Source of the DNA: Pseudoroseomonas aestuarii
Lineage (GTDB): Bacteria; Pseudomonadota; Alphaproteobacteria; Acetobacterales; Acetobacteraceae
Direction: 5' to 3'
DNA length: 64,000 nucleotides
NCBI RefSeq assembly: GCF_042651065.1
Contig: NZ_JBHSCH010000008.1
Span: forward strand, 1-64,000
Of the stretch, positions 40,230 to 49,000 are shown one piece after another (position 1 is the first letter of the stretch; each line of letters starts with the position of its first letter). The notes under the pieces are model-generated. The model was not told where the DNA came from. It searched no databases and worked only from the letters and a program-made list of their open reading frames with translations. The position numbers and the translations under genes were made by a program.

Positions 40230-41795
40230 ATGACAGACACCACCCCCTATGATGTCATCATCGTCGGCGCCGGCTCGGCGGGCGCGCCGCTGGCGGCGCG
40301 GCTCTCCGAGAACCCGGCCCGCCGGGTGCTGCTGCTGGAGGCGGGGCGGGACTGGCGGGCCGCTGAGGCGCCGCACGCGCTGCGCAGCGCCAACATCGTT
40401 CCCTTCATGCACGACCCGGCGCACCAGGCGGACTGGCAATGGCCGGGGCTGATGGCGCGCCGCACCGCCGCACAGGCGCCGCGCTTCTACTGGCGCGGCC
40501 GCGCCCTCGGCGGTTCCTCCACGGTCAACGCGCAGATCGCCATACGCGGCGTGCCCGCCGCCTTCGACGCCTGGGCCGAGGCCGGCTGCGAGGGCTGGTC
40601 CGCCGCCGAGGTGATGCCGCTCTTCGGCGCCATCGAGGACGACCCGGAGATGGGCCGCCCCGGCGGCCCGCTGCCGGTGCACCGCGCGCCGCCCGCCGAA
40701 TGGGGCGCGGTGGACCGTGCCTTCCGGGATGCGGCGCTGGCCGCCGGCTACCCCTGGAAGCCTGACCAGAACGCGCCGGAGGGCGAGGGCGTCTCCTGCC
40801 ATCCGATCAACAGCCGCGACGGCCGGCGCGTCACCACCAACGACGCCTATCTGGAGCCGGCGCGCGGCCGCCCCAACCTGGAGATACGCGGCGGCGCACT
40901 GGTGGACCGCGTGCTGTTCGACGACGCCCGGCGCGCCCGTGGCGTGCGGCTGCGCTTCGAGGGGGAGGGGGGCTGGCGGGAGATCGCGGCGCGGGAGGTG
41001 GTGCTCTGCGCCGGCGCCATCCACAGCCCGGCCATCCTGATGCGCTCCGGCATCGGCCCCGCCGCGGCGCTGCGCGCGCTCGGCCTGCCGGTGCTGCACG
41101 ACCAGCCCTCGGTCGGCCAGAACCTGATGGACCACCCGATCCTGCGCGCCGGCTTCGCCCTCGCGCCGGAGCACGCGGCGCGCGGCGCCGATGCGCGCCA
41201 CACCAACTGTGCCCTCACCTACAGCAGCGGCCTGGGTGGCGGCGGCGAGCGGGACATGATCATGGTGGCCTACAACCATCGCGGCCTGTCCGGGGCGGAG
41301 CCGGCGCCGGCCGGCGCGGTGGCCGTGGCGCTCTACGACGCCTTCTCGCGCGGCGCGCTGCGCCTCGTCTCGCCCGACCCGTCGGCGCAGCCCGAGGTGG
41401 AGGAGAACATGCTCTCCCACCCCGCCGACCGGCTGCGCCTGCGCGACGGGGTGCGGCGCCTGGCCGCGCTGCTGCGCCAGCCGGCGCTGGCCGCCCTGGC
41501 CCCCGCGCCGGAATTCGGCGAGAGCGGCCTGCCCTTCGCCGAGGCCGCTGCCCTGCCCGACGATGCGCTGGACGCGCTGATGCTGCGCGAGGCGGGCGAT
41601 ATCCAGCACGCCGCCGGCACCTGCCGCATGACCGCGCATGAGGACCCGCGCGGCGTGGTGGACCCCGAGCTGCGCGTGCGCGGCGCCGAGGGGCTGCGCG
41701 TGGCGGATGCCTCGATCATGCCCACCGACTGCCGCGCCAACCTGCACTTCACCTGCGTCATGATCGGCGAGGCGCTGGCGCGGCGCATGGGCTGA
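40230..41795 (+). CDS. GMC-family flavin oxidoreductase
   Basis: 521-residue FAD enzyme of the glucose-methanol-choline family that oxidises a primary or secondary alcohol. The FAD motif DVIIVGAGSAGAPLAARL (8-25) is followed by RGRALGGSSTVNAQIAIRG (GMC signature 1), GAIHSPAILMRSGIGPA (signature 2) and the C-terminal active-site IQHAAGTCRMT with His and RANLHFTCVMIGEALARR. No signal peptide is present, so it is likely cytosolic or membrane-peripheral. It stands alone after the tetronate operon; the substrate (choline, polyethylene glycol or other alcohol) cannot be read. Confidence 0.9.
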   Translation: MTDTTPYDVIIVGAGSAGAPLAARLSENPARRVLLLEAGRDWRAAEAPHALRSANIVPFMHDPAHQADWQWPGLMARRTAAQAPRFYWRGRALGGSSTVNAQIAIRGVPAAFDAWAEAGCEGWSAAEVMPLFGAIEDDPEMGRPGGPLPVHRAPPAEWGAVDRAFRDAALAAGYPWKPDQNAPEGEGVSCHPINSRDGRRVTTNDAYLEPARGRPNLEIRGGALVDRVLFDDARRARGVRLRFEGEGGWREIAAREVVLCAGAIHSPAILMRSGIGPAAALRALGLPVLHDQPSVGQNLMDHPILRAGFALAPEHAARGADARHTNCALTYSSGLGGGGERDMIMVAYNHRGLSGAEPAPAGAVAVALYDAFSRGALRLVSPDPSAQPEVEENMLSHPADRLRLRDGVRRLAALLRQPALAALAPAPEFGESGLPFAEAAALPDDALDALMLREAGDIQHAAGTCRMTAHEDPRGVVDPELRVRGAEGLRVADASIMPTDCRANLHFTCVMIGEALARRMG

Positions 41796-41896
41796 AAGGT
41801 TTAACGGCGGCGCGGTGGTGGCCGCCGGCTGCCTTCCCCTACACTGCCCGTCCGCCGGCCCTGCCGGCGGACGCCCGAAACCGGCTGGAGTTCCGC

Positions 41897-43375
41897 ATGG
41901 CCCGTATCCTTCCCGTCGCCTCCTTCGACTGCGTCGTGTTCGGCGCGACCGGCGACCTGACCATGCGCAAGCTGCTGCCGGCGCTCTACCACCGCTTCCG
42001 CGACCGGCAGTTTCCGGAGACGAGCCGCATCATTGGCGCCGCCCGCACCGCCATGGACGAGGAAGCCTATCGCCGCATGGCCGAGGACGCGCTGCGCCTG
42101 CACGTGCCGGCCACCAGCCTGGACGCGGCGGTGCTGCAGGATTTCCTGCGGCTGGTGCACTACCGCCAGGTGGATGGCGCGGGCGAGGAGGGCTGGCCCG
42201 CCCTGATCGCGCTGCTGGAGGAGCGGCCGGAGCAGGTGCGCCCCTTCTACCTCGCCACCTCGCCCGACCTGTACGGCGCCATCTGCCAGCGCCTCGCCCG
42301 CCACGGGGCGCTCGGGCCGCTGTCCCGCGTGGTGCTGGAGAAGCCCATCGGGCGCGACCTGGCGACGGCGCGCGAGATCAACCAGGCCGTGGGCCAGGTG
42401 CTGCCCGAGGCGCAGATCTTCCGCATCGACCACTATCTCGGCAAGGAGACGGTGCAGAACCTGCTGGCGCTGCGCTTCGCCAACCCGATCTTCGAGCGGC
42501 TCTGGCACGCCGACATGATCGACCACGTGCAGATCACGGTGGCCGAGGAGGTGGGCGTCGGCGGCCGCGGCGGCTACTACGACCGCGCCGGCGCGCTGCG
42601 CGACATGGTGCAGAACCACATCCTCCAGCTTCTCTGCCTGCTGGCCATGGAAAGCCCCATCTCCCTCGACGCAGACGCGGTGCGCGACGAGAAGGTGAAG
42701 GTGCTGCGCGCGCTGCGCCCCATCGCCCCGCACGAGGCGCACCTGTTCAGCGTGCGCGGGCAGTACACGGCGGGCGCCATCGCCGGGCAGCCCGTGCCGG
42801 GCTACCGCACCGATCTGGGGCTGGAGGCGCCGAGCCTGACGGAATCCTTCGTCGCGCTGAAGGCGCAGGTGAATTCCTGGCGCTGGGCGGGGGTGCCCTT
42901 CTACCTCCGCACCGGCAAGCGCATGCCGCGCAAGATGTCCGAGATCGTGCTGGAGTTCCGCACCCCGCCCTTCAGCATCTTCCCGCGCGAGGCGGCGGGG
43001 ATGCAGCCCAACCGCCTGCTGATCCGGCTGCAGCCGGAGGAGGGGATGCGCCTCGAGATGATGACCAAGGAGCCGGGGCCGGGCGGGCTGCACCTGCGCC
43101 CCACCGGCCTCGACATCAGCTTCGAGAAGACCTTCGGCCAGCGCTACCCGGATGCCTATGAGCGGCTGCTGATGGATGTGGTGCGCGGCAACGCCACCCT
43201 GTTCATGCGGCGCGACGAGGTGGAGACCGCCTGGCAGTGGGTGGAGCCGATCCTGCAAGGCTGGGAGGACCGCCCCGAGGCGCCGCGCCCCTATGCCGCC
43301 GGCAGCTGGGGGCCGAGCGCCGCCATCGCCATGATCGAGCGCGACGGCCGCACCTGGTACGAGAGCCTGGAGTAA
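41897..43375 (+). CDS. zwf: Glucose-6-phosphate 1-dehydrogenase
   Basis: 492-residue enzyme that oxidises glucose 6-phosphate to 6-phosphogluconolactone, making NADPH or NADH. The N-terminal FGATGDLTMRKLLPALYHRF is the coenzyme motif. VVLEKPIGRDL (146-156) and the active-site signature RIDHYLGKE (176-184, with Lys183 and Asp178-His179) are intact; GRGGYYDRAGALRDMVQNH carries the second catalytic His. Usual partners pgl and edd are not adjacent. The stop lies 6 nt from the stop of the convergent hybrid kinase gene, leaving almost no room for a terminator. Confidence 0.96.
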   Translation: MARILPVASFDCVVFGATGDLTMRKLLPALYHRFRDRQFPETSRIIGAARTAMDEEAYRRMAEDALRLHVPATSLDAAVLQDFLRLVHYRQVDGAGEEGWPALIALLEERPEQVRPFYLATSPDLYGAICQRLARHGALGPLSRVVLEKPIGRDLATAREINQAVGQVLPEAQIFRIDHYLGKETVQNLLALRFANPIFERLWHADMIDHVQITVAEEVGVGGRGGYYDRAGALRDMVQNHILQLLCLLAMESPISLDADAVRDEKVKVLRALRPIAPHEAHLFSVRGQYTAGAIAGQPVPGYRTDLGLEAPSLTESFVALKAQVNSWRWAGVPFYLRTGKRMPRKMSEIVLEFRTPPFSIFPREAAGMQPNRLLIRLQPEEGMRLEMMTKEPGPGGLHLRPTGLDISFEKTFGQRYPDAYERLLMDVVRGNATLFMRRDEVETAWQWVEPILQGWEDRPEAPRPYAAGSWGPSAAIAMIERDGRTWYESLE

Positions 43376-43381
43376 GGCGGC

Positions 43382-46078
43382 TCAGCCGCAGCCGCGCAGC
43401 AGGCGCGAGGGCGGCGGGGCGCCGCGCAACGGCTCGGGTGCGACGGGGGGGCGGGGCGCTGTGCTGTCCAGCAGGCGCCGCAGCGCCCCGCCCAGCGCGC
43501 CGGAGGCCAGCGGCTTGCGCAGCAGCGCGGTGCGCCCCTGGCCGTCGCCCGCCGCCCAGCCGCCCGGCATCTCCCCGTAGCCGGTGACGAACAGCACCGG
43601 CACGCCGCGCCGCACCAGCAGGTCGGCCACCGGGAAGGCGGCCTGGCCACGCAGATTGACGTCCAGCACCGCGAGGTCGAGCGGCGCCTGCTCGGCCAGC
43701 TGCATCGCCTCGGACAGGCTGGCGGCCGGGCCGGACACCACGCAGCCCAGCGCCGTCAGCGTCTCGGCCAGCTCCAGCCCCACCAGCGCCTCGTCCTCGG
43801 CCAGCAGCACGCGGCGGCCATGCAGCACCGTGGCCAGTGAGGCTGCCTCCTCCACCGGCGCGGGAGGAGACAAGGGCGGGAGGGGGGCGCGCGCCTGGCG
43901 GATCGAGACGCGGTCCGGCGCCACGGTCAGCACGCAGGCCAGCCCGGTGGGGCGCCAGTCGAAGGCCAGGCTGCCGCCCAGCTGCCCGGACACCGCCACC
44001 TTGATCATGCGCGAGCCGAAGCCGCGCCGCGTAGGCTGGCCGGCGACAAGCGCCGGGCCGCCCAGCTCGGTCCATTCCAGCCGCAGCGCCCCTCCCGCGG
44101 CGCGCTCCCAGGACAGCGTCACGCGCCCCTGCGGCGTGGAGAGCGCGCCATGCCGCGCCGCGTTGGAGGCCAGCTCGTAGAGCACCATCGACATCGGCTG
44201 CACCACCTCCGGCGCCAGCCGCACCACGGGCCCGGAGAGGGCCACCCGCCCGCCCGCCGCATAGGCGGCCAGCTCCGCCTCGGCCAGCTCGCGCAGGTCG
44301 CTGCCGGCCCAGCGTTCGCGCGCCAGCAGGGTATAGGCCCGCGCCAGCGCGCCGACACGGCCCTCCACCGCATCGGCGAAATCCGCCGGATGGTCCGCCC
44401 GCGTCAGGCGGATGATGGACTGCACCAGGGCCAGCGCGTTCTTGGCGCGGTGGTCCACCTCCTGCATCAGCAGCACCTGCCGCTCCTCGCTGGCGCGGCG
44501 CTCCGTGATGTCCTCGCCCGAGGCGAGCAGGGCCAGGAAGTTCCCCTCCGGGTCGCGCAGCGCCGTGCTGCGCCAGGCGACCAGGCGCTCCTCGCCATCG
44601 GGCCGCAGCACCGGCAGCAGGTCGGGCTCCGGCGCGTCCTCGGCCCCCTCGTTGATGGCCCGGAAGGCGGCGCGGGCACGCGCCTGCCAGCGGGCCGCGA
44701 CAAAGCCGGCGAACCAGTCCTGGCCCAGCACCTCCGCCTCCTCCGCCAGGCCCAGGATCTCCAGCCCATGGCGGTTGATGCCCTGCACGGCGCCTTCCGG
44801 GCTCAGCACCAGCAGCATGGTGCCGGCCGCGTCGAAGTAGAGCCGCGCCCGGTCGCGCTCGGTGCGCAGCGCGGCCATCATCTCCAGCGCGGCGGCGGCG
44901 CGCCCCTCCGCCATGGCGCGCGCCCGCATCGCCGTGGTGGCCTGGCCCATGGCCTGGCGCAGCGTCTCGAACTCGGCGACGGTGAAGGGGGAGGAGGCGG
45001 CGGGGACAGGGCGGCCGGCGGCCACCGCCTCGGCCTCGGCGGTCAGCGCGTCCAGCGGCGCCAGGAAGCGGCGCGCCCGCCATGCGGCCAGCAGCATCGC
45101 GGCCAGCAGCAGCGCCAGGCCGCCCAGCGCCAGATTCAGCAGCGGGCTCTGCCACGCCATGTCGTAGGCCTGGCGCGGCATGGTGACGGCGGCTGCCCAG
45201 GGCACGCCCTCGAGCCGCTGGAAGGCGAGGACGATGCCCGCCCCCTCGATCGAGGGCCCGGCCGTGACCCCTCCCTCTTCCCTGGCCAGGGCCTCCGCCA
45301 CCCAGCGCGGCGCCACCTGGCCAACCTGGCTCTCATGCGCGACGGAGCGCGCCACGATGCGCCCGCTCTCCACCTCGATCAGCCCGGCGATCTGCCCCTC
45401 GCGGATCTGCCCCAGCAGCGTGGCCAGCCGCGCCGGCTCGAAGGCCAGGATCAGCACGGTGCGGGGGCCGGCATCCTCCCGCAGCGGTACGAACGCCGCC
45501 AGGATCGGCCGCTGCACCGTGCCGCCGGTGAACAGGCGGTCGCTGAGCACCGCCTCGCCGGTCTCCAGCGCGCGGGTGATCCAGGGCAGGCCGCGCGCCC
45601 GTGGCAGGGGCTGGCCCAGCGGATGCAGGGTGTTGAGCAGCTGGCTGCCATCGGCCTGCGCCAGCACCACCCAGCCGCCGAAGGCCTCGCCCACGGCACG
45701 GGCCTGGGCGTAGAAGCCGGAGAGGGCGGCAGGGCCGCCCGGCGAGCGGTCCAGCGAGCCGGCCAGGGTGACCGCGGCGGTGATGGCGGTGGTGAGCTGC
45801 TGGTCGATGGCGGCGGCCGTGGCGCGGGCGGTGCCGCGCAGCCCCGTCTCCGAGGCCTGCCGGTAGGCGGCGCCGAGTTGCCAGGCCGTCAGCCCTCCTG
45901 CCAGGAGGGCCGGCAGCAGAAGGGCCAGGCACATGAGCACCAGATGCAGCCGCAGGCCCAGAAGGGTGGCGCGATATCCGGGATGCGGCGCCGCGACACC
46001 GTTCGGGCCGCCCCCCTTCTGTTCATTCACGATGAGCCGGCCCCCGATGCACCATGCGCCATGCGGGCGCTGATGCAC
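43382..46078 (-). CDS. Membrane-bound hybrid HWE-family histidine kinase
   Basis: 898-residue sensor. Membrane helix 1 (about 41-68) and helix 2 (312-333) flank a 240-residue periplasmic sensor of dCache-like size, with WVVLAQADGSQLLNTL and DRLFTGGTVQRPILAAFVPL. A HAMP-like linker, one PAS domain (410-530), the phosphoacceptor His543 in QEVDHRAKNALALVQ, an HWE ATPase (VLYELASNAARHGA) and a C-terminal receiver with acceptor Asp806 in LAVLDVNLR follow. HWE kinases often serve light, redox or general-stress signalling in alphaproteobacteria. GTG 46078 has GGAG 7 nt upstream and was chosen; GTG 46030 is an alternative. The ligand is unknown. Confidence 0.9.
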   Translation of the reverse strand: MHQRPHGAWCIGGRLIVNEQKGGGPNGVAAPHPGYRATLLGLRLHLVLMCLALLLPALLAGGLTAWQLGAAYRQASETGLRGTARATAAAIDQQLTTAITAAVTLAGSLDRSPGGPAALSGFYAQARAVGEAFGGWVVLAQADGSQLLNTLHPLGQPLPRARGLPWITRALETGEAVLSDRLFTGGTVQRPILAAFVPLREDAGPRTVLILAFEPARLATLLGQIREGQIAGLIEVESGRIVARSVAHESQVGQVAPRWVAEALAREEGGVTAGPSIEGAGIVLAFQRLEGVPWAAAVTMPRQAYDMAWQSPLLNLALGGLALLLAAMLLAAWRARRFLAPLDALTAEAEAVAAGRPVPAASSPFTVAEFETLRQAMGQATTAMRARAMAEGRAAAALEMMAALRTERDRARLYFDAAGTMLLVLSPEGAVQGINRHGLEILGLAEEAEVLGQDWFAGFVAARWQARARAAFRAINEGAEDAPEPDLLPVLRPDGEERLVAWRSTALRDPEGNFLALLASGEDITERRASEERQVLLMQEVDHRAKNALALVQSIIRLTRADHPADFADAVEGRVGALARAYTLLARERWAGSDLRELAEAELAAYAAGGRVALSGPVVRLAPEVVQPMSMVLYELASNAARHGALSTPQGRVTLSWERAAGGALRLEWTELGGPALVAGQPTRRGFGSRMIKVAVSGQLGGSLAFDWRPTGLACVLTVAPDRVSIRQARAPLPPLSPPAPVEEAASLATVLHGRRVLLAEDEALVGLELAETLTALGCVVSGPAASLSEAMQLAEQAPLDLAVLDVNLRGQAAFPVADLLVRRGVPVLFVTGYGEMPGGWAAGDGQGRTALLRKPLASGALGGALRRLLDSTAPRPPVAPEPLRGAPPPSRLLRGCG

Positions 46079-46317
46079 CCTGTTTCTCCGTCGGAGGATG
46101 ACAAAGGAAACGTTGGGGGGGCAATGAATTCATAGTCATCAAAATGTACGAAGTATTATTTTTTTGCTGAACTTTCCGGGAGGATTTCACCTGTAATCCA
46201 TATTCGCATTGCCCCTTTCGCGCTGGGAACGGGGCTGTTCCGTCACGATACTGGCGCAGGACACAAGTTCAGGGCGGACTTTCCACGGAAGGCGCCCCGG
46301 GGGGCGCTCCGCACCGC
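46079..46317. other. AT-rich intergenic region upstream of the hybrid kinase
   Basis: 239 bp between two minus-strand genes, distinctly AT-rich at 46125-46210, where the kinase promoter must lie. GGAAC (46226-46230) and GTTCC (46237-46241) form an inverted repeat with 6 nt between. No RNA gene or clear -35/-10 pair was recognised. Confidence 0.45.
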
Positions 46318-47772
46318 TCAGAGCAGGGTGCGATCGACGGGGTTGAACGGCGTCGGGAAGACGCCGCGCGGGGCGATCATGGCGTAGGGCCCGCGCGGCA
46401 GGAACTGCCCGTGCCCCTCGGCACCGACCAGCGCGCCGCCCTCCACCACCGGCACGCCGCGCACCAGCGTCACCTCGGGCCAGCCGGTCACCTCCATCCC
46501 CTCATAGGGGGTGTGGTCATTGTCGTGCAGCATCAGCGCGTTGGTCAGCGTCACCTTGCGGGTGGGGTCCCAGATGGCGATGTCGGCATCGGCGCCGACC
46601 GCGATGCTGCCCTTGCGCGGGTCCAGGCCGAACAGCCGCGCCGGGTTGGTGGCGGTGATGGCCACGAAGGTCTGCAGGTCGATGCGCCCCTTCGACACCC
46701 CCTCGCTGAACAGCAGCGGCATGCGCGCGGCAAGGCCCGGCAGGCCGTTCGGTATCCGGGTGAAGGGGGCGTCCTCGCCGAAGGCCGTCTTGCCGTCCGG
46801 CCCGGCATAGCGGGTCGGCGCGTGGTCGGAGGTGACGTTGGAGAGCACGCCGCGCCGCAGCGCCTCCCACAGCGCCTCCTGGTCGGCCACGGTGCGCGGC
46901 GCCGGGCTGCACAGGAACTTGGCGCCCTCGAGGCCGGGGCGGTCGAGGTCGTCGGCGGTGAGGACGAGGTATTGCGGGCAGGTCTCGGCCCACACCTTCA
47001 ACCCGCGCGCCTGGGCGCGCTCGATCTCGGCCGCGCTCTCGGCGCCGCTGACGTGGAAGATCTGCACCGGCGTGTCCAGCGCCTCGGCCATGGCGCAGAC
47101 GCGGTGGACGCATTCGCGCTCCACCACCATCGGCTTGGCCCAGGCATGGTGCTTCGGCAGGGTCAGCCCGGCGGCGAGCAGCGCCTCGGTGTAGAAGGCG
47201 ATCATCTCGTGGTGCTCGGCATGCACGCAGACCAGCGCGCCGAGCCGGCGCCCCGCCGCCAGCACGCGCAGCGCCTGCGCGTCGGTGATGCGCGCGCCCT
47301 CATAGGTGAGGAAGATCTTCAGGCTGCGGTGCCCGGCCTCGACCAGGGCGGGGAGCTGCCGCTCCAGCACCTCCGGCGTCGGATCGGTCAGGATGATGTG
47401 GAAGGCGTAGTCGATGCGGCTGCGCCGGGCGCGCGCCATGTGCTCGGCCACCGCGTCCGTGGCGGACCTGGCGGCGCTCTGGCGTGCGAAGCAGATGACG
47501 GTGGTGGTGCCGCCCGCCGCGGCCGAGGCGCTGGCGCTGGCGAAGCTGTCGGCGCTGGCGGTGGGCGGGCTGCGCGGCTCCTCGATATGGGTGTGGGTGT
47601 CCACCCCGCCCGGCAGCACCAGCCTGCCGCCCGCCTCGATCTCCCGCGCGCCGGGGCCGAGGCCGCGCGCCAGGGCCGCCACCTGCCCGTCGCGCACGCC
47701 GATATCGGCCTGGAACACGTCGCTCGCCGTCGCCACGGTGCCGTTGCGGATGACGAGATCGAATTCGGGCAT
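46318..47772 (-). CDS. hydA: Dihydropyrimidinase/D-hydantoinase family amidohydrolase
   Basis: 484-residue zinc-type cyclic amidase that opens hydantoins or dihydropyrimidines. Metal ligands are visible in GGVDTHTHIEEP, the carboxylated-Lys site SLKIFLTYEG, VCVHAEHHEMI, IFHVSGAES and NVTSDHAPT. The C-terminal ATNPARLFGLDPRKGSIAVGADADIAIWDP is typical of the family. The frame opens 31 codons earlier, but ATG 47772 follows GGGGGGAGG and matches the family N-terminus (FDLVIRNGTV). HIEEP replaces the common HxxM/HLDMP, so the substrate may not be a standard pyrimidine. It lies downstream of an SDR gene but behind a hairpin. Confidence 0.88.
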   Translation of the reverse strand: MPEFDLVIRNGTVATASDVFQADIGVRDGQVAALARGLGPGAREIEAGGRLVLPGGVDTHTHIEEPRSPPTASADSFASASASAAAGGTTTVICFARQSAARSATDAVAEHMARARRSRIDYAFHIILTDPTPEVLERQLPALVEAGHRSLKIFLTYEGARITDAQALRVLAAGRRLGALVCVHAEHHEMIAFYTEALLAAGLTLPKHHAWAKPMVVERECVHRVCAMAEALDTPVQIFHVSGAESAAEIERAQARGLKVWAETCPQYLVLTADDLDRPGLEGAKFLCSPAPRTVADQEALWEALRRGVLSNVTSDHAPTRYAGPDGKTAFGEDAPFTRIPNGLPGLAARMPLLFSEGVSKGRIDLQTFVAITATNPARLFGLDPRKGSIAVGADADIAIWDPTRKVTLTNALMLHDNDHTPYEGMEVTGWPEVTLVRGVPVVEGGALVGAEGHGQFLPRGPYAMIAPRGVFPTPFNPVDRTLL

Positions 47773-47889
47773 GCTTGGCCTCCCCCCAGGGTTCGCGTCC
47801 CGGGGCCGCCCCCTGGCGGCCGCGGTGACTCCAGGGCCGGCGCGGCAACCCGCATGCCGGCCCACGCGGCAGCCTGCGGGTGGCGGGGC

Positions 47890-47911
47890 GGGGGCGCAAG
47901 GCCGCGCCCCC
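47890..47911 (-). terminator. Hairpin after the SDR gene
   Basis: GGGGGCGC (47890-47897) pairs with GCGCCCCC (47904-47911) around aaggcc, 28 nt past the SDR stop on the minus strand. No T-run. It partly separates the SDR from the hydantoinase gene. Confidence 0.45.
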
Positions 47912-47939
47912 CCCGCAGGGCCTCAGGGCATGGGTGGCC

Positions 47940-48728
47940 TCAGGGCATGAACTGCCCGCCATTCACGTTCAGCACCTGGCCGGTGATGTAGCCGCTGCAG
48001 GCGTGCGAGGCGAGGAACAGGAAGGCCGGCGCGCATTCCTCCGGCCGGCCGAAGCGCCCCATCGGGATGCCCTTCGAGATGTTCGCCTTCACCTCCTCGG
48101 ACTTGTCGGCGTGGAAGGCGGTGTCGAAGGTGCCGGGCGATACGGTGTTGAAGCGGATGCCGTCGGCGGTGTGGAAGTTCACCCAGTTCTTCTGGATGTT
48201 GTGCAGGAAGGCCTTGGCGGCGCCGTAGAGGCTGGCGCCGGGGCCGCCGCCGGCATCGGCCGCGATCGAGCCGACGAGGATGACGGCGCTGGTCTGCCCG
48301 CTCTGCGCCGCCGCGGCCTTCAGGCGGGGCAGGGCGGCGCGCGTCACGGCGAGGGCCGAATAGGCGTTCACGTCCATCACCGTCTCGTAGAAGGCGCGGT
48401 CGATCTCGGCCAGCGGCTTGCGGCCGACCAGCCCGCCGGCATTGTTCACCAGCACGTCGATGCCGCCGAAGCGGGCGGCGAACGCCTCCACCATCGACTG
48501 CGCCGCGCCCTCATCGGCGGCATCGCCCTGAAAGAAGGCGGCCTCGCCCTCCAGCGCGTTCAGCCGCGCCAGCGTGGCCTCGAGGTCGGCCGGCACCTTG
48601 CGGCCGTTCAGCCCGACCTTGGCGCCGGCGCGCACGAAGGCCTCGGCCGCCGCCAGGCCGATGCCCTGGGTGGAGCCGGTGATCAGGACGCGGCGGCCCT
48701 TCAGGTCGTGGAACATGCTGCTCTCCAT
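47940..48728 (-). CDS. Short-chain dehydrogenase/reductase
   Basis: 262-residue classical SDR, NAD(P)-dependent. TGSTQGIGLAAAEAFVRAG binds the cofactor; VLVNNAGG is the NNAG motif; VGSIAADAGGGPGASLYGAAKAFL gives the catalytic Ser-Tyr-Lys; the C-terminal SGYITGQVLNVNGGQFMP is typical of 3-oxoacyl-ACP reductase-like SDRs. It is divergent from the IclR gene across a 272-bp region with shared operator-like repeats, so it may be a member of the sugar-acid regulon, for example the aldose or sugar-acid dehydrogenase. A start at the fifth codon (48716) is also possible. Confidence 0.88.
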   Translation of the reverse strand: MESSMFHDLKGRRVLITGSTQGIGLAAAEAFVRAGAKVGLNGRKVPADLEATLARLNALEGEAAFFQGDAADEGAAQSMVEAFAARFGGIDVLVNNAGGLVGRKPLAEIDRAFYETVMDVNAYSALAVTRAALPRLKAAAAQSGQTSAVILVGSIAADAGGGPGASLYGAAKAFLHNIQKNWVNFHTADGIRFNTVSPGTFDTAFHADKSEEVKANISKGIPMGRFGRPEECAPAFLFLASHACSGYITGQVLNVNGGQFMP

Positions 48729-48807
48729 GCGCTGCGGCCCGGCGCGGAACGGCGGGCATCGGGTGGTGCGGCGGAACGGGCGAACCCATTTTCCTCGCCG
48801 GAACTCT

Positions 48808-48964
48808 CAAATAGTGGTAATAGCATAAATTATATGAGGCATAGCTAGGCGGCTGGCCAGAGGGCCGTCAAGCGCAAGCCGCGGCCCAGCCACCCCGGCG
48901 GGCTGCGGAATCAGGGAGGATGGGAGATAAACTCCCACTATTTGGAACATGTATCATCTATTTG
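48808..48964. promoter_or_regulatory. IclR-type operator repeats in the divergent SDR-iclR region
   Basis: CTATTTG occurs twice in direct orientation at 48938-48944 and 48958-48964, 20 nt apart, each followed by an ACA. Its complement CAAATAG is at 48808-48814. The wider CAAATAGTGG (48808-48817) is the exact reverse complement of CCACTATTTG (48935-48944). The region is AT-rich. Two of the copies flank the IclR promoter side and one the SDR side, fitting control of both genes by the IclR-family protein. Confidence 0.6.
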
Positions 48965-49000
48965 ACACAACAATCCCACTGCGCCTAAGCAGCCGGCGTC

